Shown: positions 21,923-33,181 of the stretch, piece by piece
Layout: every line of letters begins with the position of its first letter
How positions within the stretch are numbered: the first letter of the stretch is position 1
Assembly: GCA_016630955.3 (NCBI GenBank)
Contig: CM049992.1
Span: forward strand, 248,001 to 312,000
From: Didymella arachidicola
Lineage: Eukaryota; Ascomycota; Dothideomycetes; Pleosporales; Didymellaceae
Direction of reading: 5' to 3'
Length of the DNA stretch: 64,000 bases
Notes under the pieces: model-generated
Databases searched by the model: none
What the model was told of the DNA's origin: nothing
Seen by the model: only the letters and a program-made list of their open reading frames with translations
Made by a program: the position numbers and the translations under genes

Positions 21923-22465
21923 ATGAGCCGGGCTCTCTTCCTCTCACTGCTGCTTCCTCTTTTCGCCCTTGCTCAGGACTCGAGCTCGGGCAGTGGGCTT
22001 CCTCCAGCGGGATACAATGGCGGTTCAGACAACCTCCAGGATTCGGACGATGCGGGCGCAGCAGGTTCCTCAAAGGGTGCTTTCGAGCTATCGTCCGGTG
22101 CACTCGTCGCTATCATTGTAGTAGCTGTGATCGTAGCTCTCGGCGGCAGTACGTCCTCTCGATCAAATTCTGTTATGTTTGCATGCTGACTACACATAGT
22201 TGCATCAGCAACGCTCTGGTGGCTTGCAAAGAAGCGGCAATGGGACGTCCGCCAATCTATTCGTCGTGCTTCTCGCCGTATCACAGGTCGCTCCACCGCC
22301 GGCGCCAGCAAGAACCGCCAAAATCGTCGCACCGGCATCCGTCTCAACTCGCCGCCTCCTGGCAAGAACGCAAGGCCTAAGCAGGACCGTGACCTAGAGA
22401 AGGCACTGCCAATTTCCAGCAAGGAGGGCAGGACTACCACGACTATCTCCAGCACCATCAGGTAG
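21923..22465 (+). CDS. Small secretory-pathway single-pass membrane protein
   Basis: Two exons (21923-22148, 22200-22465) with a 51-nt intron (GTACGT ... CTGACTACACATAG); 163 residues. An N-terminal signal peptide (MSRALFLSLLLPLFALAQD) is followed by a short Gly/Ser-rich luminal part, then one transmembrane helix near residues 56-82 interrupted by the exon junction (VAIIVVAVIVALGG, then ASATLWWLAKK). The cytosolic tail of about 80 residues is strongly basic (RQSIRRASRRITGRS). This is a type I topology. I believe similar small proteins are common in ascomycetes, but I know of no function. Confidence 0.8.
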
Positions 22466-22982
22466 ATCAGTAGAATGTCGCGGTTGCGAGCTTCTGTTCT
22501 GTTTGAGAGGGTGTCTACTCCATGCCCAAGGAGCATGGTCGATCAGTGTGGACGTCGAGCCAAGCTCTGTCCACCTTCGCTGGCAGGAAAGCAGCCACTC
22601 GCCACGCAAGGCGTCTCGCCAAAGACGCGACTTCAGGACCTGGTTTGCAGCAAATGGCTGTACGGCTGGAATTGGGAAAACGGGTCGCAAGTGTGCCTCT
22701 GGTCAAGTTCGGAAACTCCTGCCCTCTGCTTCTTGTTTAATGTATTTTTTAGCAATTATGATATCCCCGCCTCGTCAAGACTACCAGGCGTATGCGCAAT
22801 TTATGAAGACACTCTTGATATTGATTAGATCATACTGCTACTACAACCATGCAATGCCTTCGCTGTGTCCTTTTTGACGGCCAAGCTGACACGTGACATG
22901 GCGTTTGCGCTAACAACCTGGGCGACGCGAACGCGTTCCCTCCTTCAGCGACATATTTATCCCACACCAACACTCGCGCATT

Positions 22983-24334
22983 ATGTCGTCACGCAGTCGT
23001 CAATCGCGCGTAGGTACAACTCCTGGCCGTCAGTCAGTCGCAGCAACACCACTTCAGACACAGCAAAACGCCCTCCCCCCGTACAAGAAGCCCTCCCATC
23101 CACTCGATGGCGAGGCCCAACGCGCCCTGCGTGAGCTGAACGGCACTACCCTGACGTCCGTCAAGAAGCACAACAAAGAGGCCATCATAACTATCCGTAG
23201 CACAGCAGAGGGGCTCAATGACATGCTGAGCGAGCATCAGCGCTACTTCGACGCACGCAGCAAGAAGTGGGAGGCAGGCAAGAAGCTCGACGAAAAAGAA
23301 GACGAAGAGGCCACCATAAGCGAACTGCAGCAAAGGGTCGACAACGCGACCGCCAAACTAGAAGAAAGCCTGCGCTCAGTCATCGACTCCAGCATCGCCG
23401 CACAACGCATCGAAGACGCTCTCGAGTGGCTGCGACAAAACGCCCCCAAGCAAATCGAAGAAGAATACGAATCTCAACTCACCCAGCGCGCCACCCAGCG
23501 CGCCACCCAGCGCCGCCACACCCAGAACCGTGCTGGCAGCGAAGCGGACGAGGAGCAAGAAGACCTCGACGAAGGCCCCACGCCCGGCCCAACACCGCTC
23601 GACCGCTCGCAGCTCGCTCTCACCGGCTCCGTCGAGATGTTCAATGACCGCATGACGCGTGAGCAGGACAGATACACCTCGCTCAGCCTGACTGCGCGAT
23701 ACGCCCGGCACAATGAGTACCGCGACTTCAAGCGCGTAGTACACGACGCCCGGCACGGCGACATCATTCCACTTGGGCATGAAGACACCTGGTTCACAGA
23801 AGCAGGCGCGCCGGCGCTGGGCGTGACACAAGTCGTGAACGAAGATGAAGACGATATAGTCATTGATCGTGAGAAAGTGTCGACCAAGTGTCCGATCACA
23901 TTCCAGACGCTCAAGGAGCCCTACACAAGCACGAAATGCGGCGGCCGCGGCGGTGGGCAACATACGTTTGAGAAGAGTGCTATATTGGACATGATACGGA
24001 CGAGCGGAAGCCAATTTGGAGCTGGTGGGAAGAAGAGCGTGGCCTGTCCGATTTCGGGCTGTGACAATGTAAGTCTTGTTGCTCTTTGTACCTTCACATC
24101 TACAAGCAATGAGCTAATACAAAATCACAGCAACTGTCTGCAGACGACCTCCGGTCTGATCCTGTGCTTACACGCAAGATTCGTCGCCTGCAGCAGGTTG
24201 CGTTAGAGGAGAGTCAGATGGACCTGGACGATGATGACGAAGACGATGACGAAGACGATGACGAAGACGACGACGACCTGCAGACCTCGCAGCCGCGGAA
24301 TTCAAATGCGAGTAGGAGTGCGTCCAGGCCTTGA
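22983..24334 (+). CDS. nse2: Nse2/Mms21-type E3 SUMO ligase of the Smc5-Smc6 complex
   Basis: Two exons (22983-24068, 24131-24334), intron 62 nt; 429 residues. The C-terminal SP-RING (zf-Nse) is clear: TKCPITFQTLKEP, then a Cys and a His, then HTFEKSAI, ACPISGCDN and, after the intron, QLSADDLRSDPVLTRKIRRL. Nse2 binds the Smc5 coiled coil and sumoylates repair and cohesion proteins in the nucleus. The N-terminal half is helical/coiled coil (about residues 40-190), as expected for Smc5 contact. Two oddities: the Cys and His of the zinc loop, normally C-x-H, are separated by GGRGGGQ; and the protein ends in a long Asp/Glu run encoded by GAC/GAT/GAA codons. A short direct repeat, TQRATQRATQRR, lies near residue 167. 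Confidence 0.9.
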
Positions 24335-25182
24335 GCATAGCAGTCCACTCAGATCCTGATGGCTGAGCATCTGGGGCATCCTAGAGAAGGGGAGGATGAG
24401 TAGAAGATGTGTTGACAGTGTGATTAAAGGAGCGAGAAGGAGCAAGATGTGATACCCAAGTACGGCGTTCATTCAGGAACGCAATACCATTCGTCCTCTG
24501 TACAATCGGACATCTGCGCCAGTCGAAACATATGGATCAGGATCCTTTCGCCTCCCATCAACGAAGCGCGAGCCGAGAGCGTTGGTAAAGTCTCAGCGGC
24601 TGCCTTAAATAATTGGCTGCGGACTTGCACCAATGAGACTCGTCCAGCAGAACACATATGTATTCAGCCTTGCTACGAATCTGCGACACTCTTTCCCTCT
24701 GGTTTTTTTTTTACCAACCGGTACTTGAACTCCAGACTCTACTTTCAAGTCCCGACATGCTGATGGGTGAAAGGGTGGAGCACATGTGCGGCCTAACGGC
24801 GCCAGCATCGGCGACCACTCCGCTCCGGTTGCCCGCGGGGAAGCCTTGCCGTCACTCGAAAATCTCGAGGTACCTTCATGTACCTTTGATCAACTCTCCC
24901 AACATACAACGCTTCGTTATTAACAGTAACTGGAACGTGACATTAGACTACATGGCCACTACATGTCTACTCGAGGTGGCACCAATCAAGGGCCCATCTC
25001 ACAGCAATCCTTTCCTCGAAACAACACCAAACGCCATGGGTAGAACCGTCTGCACGCCGTACAGGATGGGTGGGTAGGTGTGCGTAGCTTTCTTCAGCTC
25101 TCTTCAAGTCTCCTCTCAATACCGTCTCTCGACTCGTCATTTCGGTGTCCCCTGCGGAACGCATGATGCGTGCTTTGCTCAT

Positions 25183-26277
25183 CTACTTGGTGATGAAACC
25201 CAAGTAATCAGCGACAATCAGCGTCACCATCCTATTTCTTGTCAGTCACCTTTGTTTACGACTCGCCATCGCACACAGAGACACTTACGCATGCGGCGCA
25301 ATACGGACGTAATACGTTCCGAACCCACGGTAAAACCTCAGCAGCCCCTCCTCCTTGGCTACCTTTCTAAAGCAGTCAAACATGCCCTTGTATGGCAGCG
25401 TGCCGTCTGGCGCACGAGTCTGTTTCTGCAGCCGGGTCTTCATGAAGTCAAAGGGCAGGGAGAGGAAACTAGCAAAGAAGCCCGCGATCGCAGACGCTGT
25501 CAGCGTCTGGCTGCGGCTCGAAAGAGAAGTAGATTTGAGCTGCGATTTGGCCTCGGAGAAGAAAGCGAGCTGTCCAAAGTTCAACGCCATCGCGCGCACG
25601 ACGGTGGGATATGCGCCCGCCCACAAGCGCAACACACCTTCGTTCTTGGCGATCCGGGATAAGGCGTCGACGACGGATGTGTAGTTTGCGCGCTGTGCGG
25701 CGGGCTTCATGCCGTCGGATTGCATGCGGATGAGCGCCAGATCGGCAGGGTTACCAACGACGGCTGCGAGACCACCGGCGGCTAGGCCCGCGCCAGCGCG
25801 CTCCTTGAAGCCGACGGTCGTCCCGTTTTCCTTCGCACGGACCGCGAGCTGCTTCATGAAGGTGTCGAAGAAACCCAGGCGCGCGGTCGTGTACACGGCT
25901 TGACGTAGGAGACCTGCACTAAGGCCTGTGTACAAGTCCATCACCTTGCCGGCGGCGACGATATCTTTCAGGACGCCGATGGGCGTCGGTTTTGGACCTG
26001 TCTTGACGCCCTCGCCGGCGAGTTGGAGGCGCACTTTTACCATGTCGACGGGCTGGATGACGGTTGTTGCTGTCATGCCCGCCAGGCCACCGTTGATAAA
26101 CGGCAGCGCAGCGCGCATAAACGGTGTGTGGAGGAAGTCGGCGGTCGCCTTCTTTGGGTTTTCAGCTGCTTTCGACATTGTTTCCGAGGCGTCTTTGAGA
26201 ATGGTTTCGGAGCTTTGCTTCGCGTTCTCGAGAGCGCGGGAGGCGGGCATTTTGAGCGGAGAGGCTGTTGTGGACAT
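25183..26277 (-). CDS. Mitochondrial 2-oxoglutarate/malate carrier
   Basis: Two exons (25289-26277, 25183-25231), intron 57 nt; 345 residues. Mitochondrial carrier family (SLC25), inner membrane, exchanging 2-oxoglutarate for malate or related dicarboxylates. Three repeats carry the signature loops QPVDMVKVRLQ, NPADLALIRMQ and LPFDFMKTRLQ. The altered second motif (PAxxALIRM rather than Px[DE]xx[KR]) and the following DALSRIAKNEGVLRLW block are typical of the oxoglutarate carrier (SLC25A11-like) rather than the dicarboxylate or citrate carriers. The short last exon supplies the final helix end (APHA|MVTLIVADY). The ~45-residue N-terminal extension is basic and Ser/Ala-rich. The next in-frame upstream ATG (26307) would add ten residues; I chose 26277 from context. 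Confidence 0.9.
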
Positions 26278-28520
26278 GTTGTTAGTGGATCTGTCGGTCA
26301 CTAACACCCAGTCGTGAACGTGCGAGTGACAAATGATAGGCGATTGACAGAGCAGAGACAGATAAGCAGAGCGGGATATGTGTTGGGCAAAACAAATGTG
26401 AAGCGTAGGTCAATGCAAGATGCAGGTCATTCAACAACGGGTAGCCGGCAGTATATACCGACCAACACCGGAAACGTTCAAAGGGACGACGTCTCCCACT
26501 GAAGCTTTTCCGGGCCCTATGCAGCACCAGGCAGAGCCTCACGGCAGCGTGTCGCGGTGTAGCGGTCGTCACGGTCGTGGGTGGGTAACGGCCGCGGCCG
26601 TGGAATCTAGCCGGCTATATGGTGCGGCGAAGTACACCTCACAGGCTCTATGCCCAGATGCATGTCGCGCGTCCACGTGCGGCGCGTCCCATCTCTTGTC
26701 CGATAGTACCCGCAGCCCGTCGCAATTGCAGGAGGACAGATGTTGAGAGGCATTGCGTACCTGTGCAGTTCGCTGTGCGTGAGCTCGATCCGCGCTAACG
26801 ACGGTGGAAGTGGGGTGCAGAGAGGAATGCGGTTAGGCTGGCTTTCAGAGGTGTTCGCTCGAGAACTGAACGAAGGAAGCACACAAGCAGAAGACAATTG
26901 TTATGACGGTACGGACGAGGCTTTCAGAAAGAGGATGTCGGGAGGAATGGAACAGCTGTCACGGTACGCGTTGAGCCATCCAACCACGCGGTTCCTCAAC
27001 GAGGGGTCTTGTTGGTCTTGAAATGCGGGGAAAGCTGGCTGGTATCATGAGATACCTCGCGCGCAATGCGACCAGTCAAGATGTGACTTTGACGGCGGAA
27101 TTACGGTCTCGAGCCAATCGGATCAAGTTCATTCGATTGGCTGCTCACTGTGCTGTCACTCTCGCTGTGCAAATGTGATGGTTTGCTTGTGACAGACCGT
27201 GCTGTCGCGTATCACTGGGCATTTCGACCTGCGAGATAGGCAATCGACTCCACCACTGCCCCGTCTCTGTGACAGACATTGTTCGGGAATACGGAGCAAG
27301 ACTTGACAAGATCTGCAGGCACGCGTCCGGCCTGGTTCTGAGATACTTCCGACCTCGGGACGCATGCGGCTGTGAATTAGGTTTGGAGCTGGTGAAGTAA
27401 GCACTGCCAAAGCAGCAAGTATGACGTAGCACTCTACCAATTAGAAAGTAGTTGATACTCAACACCAAAACTTCACGCTCTCCTCAGAGAAAACCGGGGG
27501 TTTCGCACGAGGTTAGGGCCCTACTACTCGTTCTGACGCGATAAGTCCTTCCACAGCTCATTCAGCATACATCATCTTAGGGTTATAGTTGCTTTAATCG
27601 CATCACTGCAGCATTTGCCTCGACCTCCCGTCCAGGCACAATCTCACACCTCACCATCTCAAGCCCAAGCAGACCCGCCGAACCCGAACTCTCCCACCGA
27701 ACCATCTATCCGGCTCAAAGCACACTGACCTCATCGCACATTCACCCACGCCCCGCCCACGGCCATTGTCTCTCCGTCACCAGAACACACCGTTCCTGGA
27801 TGCCATGCATACAATCCAACGATCTCATTCGCGGAGCACAACGCTGCATGTGCAGAAAATCTCGATGTGCGACGAGGCTGTGCCAGTGCTGATGCGCGGA
27901 GATGATGATCATGGTGGTCGAGGTGAGATGGGCGAGAACAGTGCGTAGCCACCCGCGGCCGGGACTCGCACATCAAGACTCACTTTGGCCGTGGGACTTG
28001 GGGTAGCAGGGCACTCCAGACTCCTTGTCGGGAGCAAATTTTGTATCCGAGAGGTTTTGCCGTTGTTTAGTAGCTTTGTTCAGCGCTGTGCGTTGGGGCT
28101 GGATTCGGGATGTGGAGTTGTGTCGTTGCGTGGGTGCCGACTACACGGTTGATTGCACGACAACGAGGAAGGAGGGTTGAAGATGAGCATGCTCCTGTCT
28201 TGTCCACGCCTCTTGGTGTATTGAAAAACTTATGCTTGCGTACAATGAGACCTACGGTAAAAGAAATGGTCACAAATAGCCAGCTGAAGCGACAGCTTGT
28301 GACCAGCAAGACCCTGTACCACCATGCCCCATCACCATAGCACGATAATCTGCAGGCGATCATCTTCACACCTCAGTGGAAGCAGTCAATCTTTTATTCG
28401 TAACTCGAACCTTTCGTTTACCCGACCCTGTGTGAAAAGCAACTCGCTCCACCCATGCTAAAAGCTCAAATTGTGACAGATCATAAGAATCAAATCCTTC
28501 TCCCGCTTCAAGACGCAGAC
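26278..28520. other. No supported gene
   Basis: The first few hundred bases are the promoter and leader of the carrier gene. The rest contains short frames on both strands (for example 26607-26897, 27145-27468, 28067-28369) without splice structure or recognisable domains. The right edge is the 3-prime UTR of the KH-domain gene. Confidence 0.4.
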
Positions 28521-31500
28521 TTAATCGTCGCTGCGTCCACGTCCACCGTTCCCACCCTTAGCAATGATTTCCAGAATCAGCTGCCTCGCCTTCTCACACC
28601 CCTCCCTATCTCCCGTGATCTCAATCGCCTCGTCCTTGGCCTGATCGCGGGGCACCTGAATCTTTGTCCCAGTCTCCTTTCTCAGCTGATTGATTGTGCT
28701 TCCTCCGCTACCGACAACGAGGCGGTAGCTGCGCGGGTCGGGGAGGATAAGGTAGCCAGTTGCGCTCGGCTTGCTCGCCGCACGGATAGCCTCCTCGAGC
28801 TGCTGTTTCGCTTTGGGGATGTTCTCTGCGGGGCCGCGTAGAATCCACGGAATGGTGGCGGACGTATCGACACCTTCGGGGATCGCGTTGTTGTCCACGA
28901 GTTCCCATGAGTGCTCATCGGCACCAGAAGTCGCATCGTCAGTGATCAAGGGCAGCGCACCATTAGCGCCCTTGCGTGCCTTGCCAGCCTCAGTTTGAGC
29001 GGGCTTAGGCGGTGGCTGGGCGCTGCCGTGATCGACGGTGATCTTTTGCTGGTTGCGCAGGCGGCGGAAGAACTGCCCGTTGTCGGAGATGACATGGTGC
29101 AGGTGGCGAGGAACCTCGATGGTTTCGCCTTCCTGACCCTTGACCAGCTCCTGGATGTGTGATTTGGCCTTCTCGACGGCGGAGGGCTCACCAGTGATCT
29201 TGACTTGACTGCGTGCTGCGCCTTGCGTAGTCTGCTTGGGGACATCGAGCTGTACGCTGAACTGCGATTCGAGCGAGCGGCGTGTCTCACCACCACGGCC
29301 GATCAGCAGACGGTGCTTGTCTGGAGAAACTTCGAGCACCTCGGTTGTCTGGTTCTCGAGAGCAGAGACCTGAGACTTGATGGCAGCAACGATCTTCTCA
29401 ACGACGCTCTTGGGGCCCTCGACGCGAATGGTGTTGGAATCACCGTCAGTGTCCTGCTTAGGGAAGCGGACCATACGAGCAAGGTCGCGAGAGTTGTCAG
29501 GTCCACCAGCAGAGGTGACGATCTGACGGATGTTGGCACCTTGGCCACCAATCAGGTTGCGGTGGAGCTTGCGGTCGACATCAAGGGTCTCAGTGACGGT
29601 GTCGTCGAAAACCTTGACACGCTCCTGGAGGATCTTCTTGGCCTCCTGAACCTGCTGCTTGGTACCCTTGATCTTGATGTCGGCACGGCCAGAGGGATCA
29701 GCACCCTCGCGAGCACCAGGAACATCGATTTGAGCACCGGTGGCAAGACGCAGGTTCTCCATCTCGCGGCCACCGGAGCCAATCAGCTGAGGAATCTGGC
29801 TGACAGCGACAGAGATGGTGTCGGTGTTGGAGTTGTCGACAATGTACTGGAGAAGGCTGAGAATCTCATCGCGGGCCTCGTCAGCTCCCTTCTTGGACCC
29901 ACGGACAGTGACCTCGTCGGGCTTCTGACCGCCCTTGACGTTCTGCTTGGACGCAGCATCGTCGCCATCGTCGTTCTTCGCACGCTTAGGGAAGTTGACA
30001 CGAACGCCGTAACGTGTCTGCAGGCGCTCAACCTGCTTACCTCCGGCACCAATGAGTTCGCGGTGGTATTCGGGCTTGATCTTCAGAACGTAGGTCGCCT
30101 CGTCCTCGAGCTTCTTGGCCTGGCTGAGGATCTCCTTCTTGCAGGCCTCAGCCTTGTGCGAGGGGCCCTTCAGTGTGACCTTGCCATCATCGATCTGAAC
30201 ATCAACATCAAACTTCTGGCGCAGCTTTTGGATGTTCTCGCCGCCCTTGCCGACAAGGTGGCTGGCGTACTTCTGGGGATAGTCAAAGGTAGTGATGTGA
30301 CCACGCTCAAGCTCATCCTTCTCAGCCTGCTCGATGAAAGCCAGGATCTTGGCGTTCAAGTCATCAACAGCGTTGGAAGGACCGCGGATGGCGAAGCTAT
30401 CCTTTGAGCGGTTAGCAGCATCAGGACGGCGCCCGCCAAGCAGGACCTGAACAGGGGCCTGATCCTGAGCAAGACCCTCCTGCTCTTCGCGGACGAACTG
30501 CTCAATCTTCTTGTGGAACTTCTGGCTGGCCTCAAGGTCGCGGAGAGTGATGGAGGACTGGTTCTTGGTAAGGCGGTTGATGAGCTCAGCAGCCTCCTGA
30601 AGCGCCTTCTTGTAGGCGTTGATCTCGTCGTTATGAGGCTTGCCACGGGGGACGGAATACTGCTCATAGGGGTCGCGGCTCTCGTACACGAATATGAGCT
30701 CGGGTGACTCCTCCTCCTCAGGGAAGACGATGTGGACACCAGTATCCTGGCGGATCTGAGGAGCGGCCTTCTGGCGCAAGAACTCGTGGTAGAAGGGGTC
30801 GACCTGGTGAGTCGAGAACCTGCTGGGAGGGTGGGCACCAAAGATGTTCATGACATCGTTCTTGGCCTTCATGCTGTTCTTGCCGTCGCGGGCGTAGATT
30901 TCGTAGTTTGTGCCGCTGTTGCGGTTCCTGGGTGCAACGATGCTAGCCTCGTGCAGACGCTCGAGCTCAGCAAGAGCCTGGCGCTGTTGTAGGTAGCGAG
31001 TCAGATTGTAAGCATGTGCAGCGTCACGGTGCTCCTTGACAGGGTCCGCACCGGACATGTGCATGGCAGCGGAGAGATCGTCGAGCTTCTCAAGACCCTG
31101 CTCGATCCTGTCAGGAGGACCAACGACGTAGACGTATTCGTCATCTGTCGCGTTGGGAGGCAAGACAAGAGTGCAGCCAGTCTCCTCCAAGAAATCATGG
31201 AGAGAGCTGCCCCGGTCGCCCACAAGGAACTGGTGTCGGCCCTTGTCGACAGAGCGCTGATCAACAGCCAGACGCTGGCGAAGCTGCTGAACACGGCGCT
31301 CAAGTTCAGCCTGTGCTTGCTGGGCAGCGACACGTTCTCCAGAGATCTGAATGGGGAGGTTGTTCTGGGGCACAAAGTTGCCAGGCTGGTTGCGGGCGTT
31401 CTGAGGCGGCGCCTGGCTCTGCCACGTGTAATACTCGGGGATCTTGATGTCGATGTCCTTGCCCCGTGTCAAATTCTCGGTGTACTTGTTCTGGGGTCCC

Positions 31501-32480
31501 GCGAGGAAGGGATAGAACTCGGCGGGGATATCCTTCAGACGCAGGTTGACGGTCGCGGTGCGCTCGTTGACGATAGCGTCGATTTCGCGACGGGCCATCT
31601 CGGCGGTGAGAGCATTGCCCTCGATATGGACGTTGACAACGGTATCCTCATCCTCGCCGGCCTCTGCTTTGGGGACCTGTATGCGGGCGCCAGTGCGCTT
31701 GCTGATTTCCTGGATCTTGGACCCTTGACGACCGATGATGTGGGCGCGGACGGATGCAGGAACGGGGACGTCGACGGATTGCTGCAGCTTGTTAGTAGTG
31801 TTCCACAAAACCATGCTTGACTTGACACTACGTGCCTTGCTTCCAACCTCGTTGGCAATGTCCCTCAGAGACTCCCTCACAGCGTCGACGGGACCGGTGG
31901 CCTCGAAGATGACGGTGTTGTGAGGCCCATTCTTCTGCTCGAGCCTAGCCTTGGAGCGTCTGTTGATGTCGCGGATGATCTCGCTGACAGGCTTTTTGAG
32001 CTGGGCGCGCGGCATCAACTGGGCGACGGAGAAGGAGATGCGCTCGGTGTGCTTGCCGGGCAGGTTCATCGAGGCAACAGCGGGGCCACGGATGGCAGGA
32101 CCAGAGGGAGTCGAAGCACCAGAGTCGGCGTTGCTGCCATTGGTGCTGGAGACGGCGGCAGGCTTCTTGCCCCAGGTAGGGACAGGAGCCTGGCCGCGAG
32201 GCTTAACGGGACCGAGAGCCGGGAAGGCCTCCTCGGATTGAGTGTTGAGGGCGGGCTTCTTGGGCGCCGGGGCGGCGTCCTCGGCCTTCTGCTTGCCGGC
32301 GGCCTTCTCGCTGAGGGGAGCGTCGGACTTAGGCGCCGAAGGAAGAGGGTGCGCAACGTCCTCCTCGTCAGGGACGTCTTCGACGGTGACGTGGTGGTCG
32401 TTGCTGGCGTGCTGCTCCATCAGCTGCTGCGCCGGGGTCAGGCCCTCGGTGGCAGAGCTGGCAGTTGCTTCGAATGCCAT
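28521..32480 (-). CDS. Vigilin/Scp160-type multi-KH RNA-binding protein
   Basis: One exon, 1319 residues, close to the usual size of the family. About a dozen KH modules run from residue ~130 to the C-terminus; intact GxxG loops can be read in IIGRQGSKIQ, LVGKGGENIQ, LIGAGGKQVE, LIGSGGREME, LIGGQGANIR, LIGRGGETRR and VVGSGGSTIN, while others are degenerate (FLAGPQNK, VISDNGQF). This alternation of intact and degraded KH domains is typical. Scp160 associates with polysomes and the ER and influences translation, ploidy and silencing in yeast. The N-terminal 120 residues are Ala/Pro/Glu-rich and disordered with an EEAFPALG motif. Upstream, a CTGAC...TTTTGCAG acceptor near 32605 suggests a 5-prime UTR intron. 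The very long plus-strand frames across this gene are shadows. Confidence 0.95.
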   Translation of the reverse strand: MAFEATASSATEGLTPAQQLMEQHASNDHHVTVEDVPDEEDVAHPLPSAPKSDAPLSEKAAGKQKAEDAAPAPKKPALNTQSEEAFPALGPVKPRGQAPVPTWGKKPAAVSSTNGSNADSGASTPSGPAIRGPAVASMNLPGKHTERISFSVAQLMPRAQLKKPVSEIIRDINRRSKARLEQKNGPHNTVIFEATGPVDAVRESLRDIANEVGSKARSVKSSMVLWNTTNKLQQSVDVPVPASVRAHIIGRQGSKIQEISKRTGARIQVPKAEAGEDEDTVVNVHIEGNALTAEMARREIDAIVNERTATVNLRLKDIPAEFYPFLAGPQNKYTENLTRGKDIDIKIPEYYTWQSQAPPQNARNQPGNFVPQNNLPIQISGERVAAQQAQAELERRVQQLRQRLAVDQRSVDKGRHQFLVGDRGSSLHDFLEETGCTLVLPPNATDDEYVYVVGPPDRIEQGLEKLDDLSAAMHMSGADPVKEHRDAAHAYNLTRYLQQRQALAELERLHEASIVAPRNRNSGTNYEIYARDGKNSMKAKNDVMNIFGAHPPSRFSTHQVDPFYHEFLRQKAAPQIRQDTGVHIVFPEEEESPELIFVYESRDPYEQYSVPRGKPHNDEINAYKKALQEAAELINRLTKNQSSITLRDLEASQKFHKKIEQFVREEQEGLAQDQAPVQVLLGGRRPDAANRSKDSFAIRGPSNAVDDLNAKILAFIEQAEKDELERGHITTFDYPQKYASHLVGKGGENIQKLRQKFDVDVQIDDGKVTLKGPSHKAEACKKEILSQAKKLEDEATYVLKIKPEYHRELIGAGGKQVERLQTRYGVRVNFPKRAKNDDGDDAASKQNVKGGQKPDEVTVRGSKKGADEARDEILSLLQYIVDNSNTDTISVAVSQIPQLIGSGGREMENLRLATGAQIDVPGAREGADPSGRADIKIKGTKQQVQEAKKILQERVKVFDDTVTETLDVDRKLHRNLIGGQGANIRQIVTSAGGPDNSRDLARMVRFPKQDTDGDSNTIRVEGPKSVVEKIVAAIKSQVSALENQTTEVLEVSPDKHRLLIGRGGETRRSLESQFSVQLDVPKQTTQGAARSQVKITGEPSAVEKAKSHIQELVKGQEGETIEVPRHLHHVISDNGQFFRRLRNQQKITVDHGSAQPPPKPAQTEAGKARKGANGALPLITDDATSGADEHSWELVDNNAIPEGVDTSATIPWILRGPAENIPKAKQQLEEAIRAASKPSATGYLILPDPRSYRLVVGSGGSTINQLRKETGTKIQVPRDQAKDEAIEITGDREGCEKARQLILEIIAKGGNGGRGRSDD

Positions 32481-33181
32481 GTTCAGAATAAACCGTTTCG
32501 AGTTGACCGAAGGGGGTATTGCGTAGACGGTGGGTCGGGTAGCTTAGCTGTGCGAAGCCACTTTCAAGGTCGAGCGGATCGAATTTCAGGGAGGGTTGAA
32601 TCTGCAAAACGGGCGTCAGAAGGGGGGTGAGAAGCAAGACAGGACCCCTGATAGGAGAAGCAGTGGTGGGAGCTTCACATAGTGGTGGAGGGTAGGGCGG
32701 ACCAGGGCTTCGGTGGATTGCCAAAGATCATTTGTACGTGGAGCGAAGCAAATATTATTGACTCGGCCCCTACGCATCATTGGGTCTGAGGAGAGCATTA
32801 CAAGAGGTACTTACATATATCAGGGAGCAATTGACACTCCTACAACCGTAGCGTTGACTGATAGGTTTGGTTATGGGAAGAGCTACAGTAAAGGTGTCCG
32901 TCCCTCGGGGCGGTGAAATGTGGGTCGCCGTGCCTCTAAAGTGTGAGCGGTATGGCGCCTGACTCGCGCACCCGCGGCCATGGAAAGTTCTACAGGCACA
33001 ACCTTCTCTTACCCTCGAGTATCTTCTCCACCCTTCGACGAATTCTTGACTTGCTGCATGCCTGACCATCTGATGTCAACAAACCAGAGAAGCGTAGTGC
33101 AGAAAAGAAGCTTTCGATTGATGAGGACAAGATAAACTGCCGGCTAATGCTCTCGACGTGTGCACATGAGCCTCCAGACCT

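Noticed and set aside
23376..24014. 212-codon minus-strand frame inside the Nse2 gene
   Set aside because: Antisense shadow of a strongly conserved coding region; no start context and no domain.
29205..30407. 400-codon plus-strand frame opposite the vigilin gene, plus 31014-31820
   Set aside because: Shadow of the KH-domain gene: codon bias with G/C third positions suppresses stops in this antisense frame, and the sequence is Leu/Val-rich without motif or leader.
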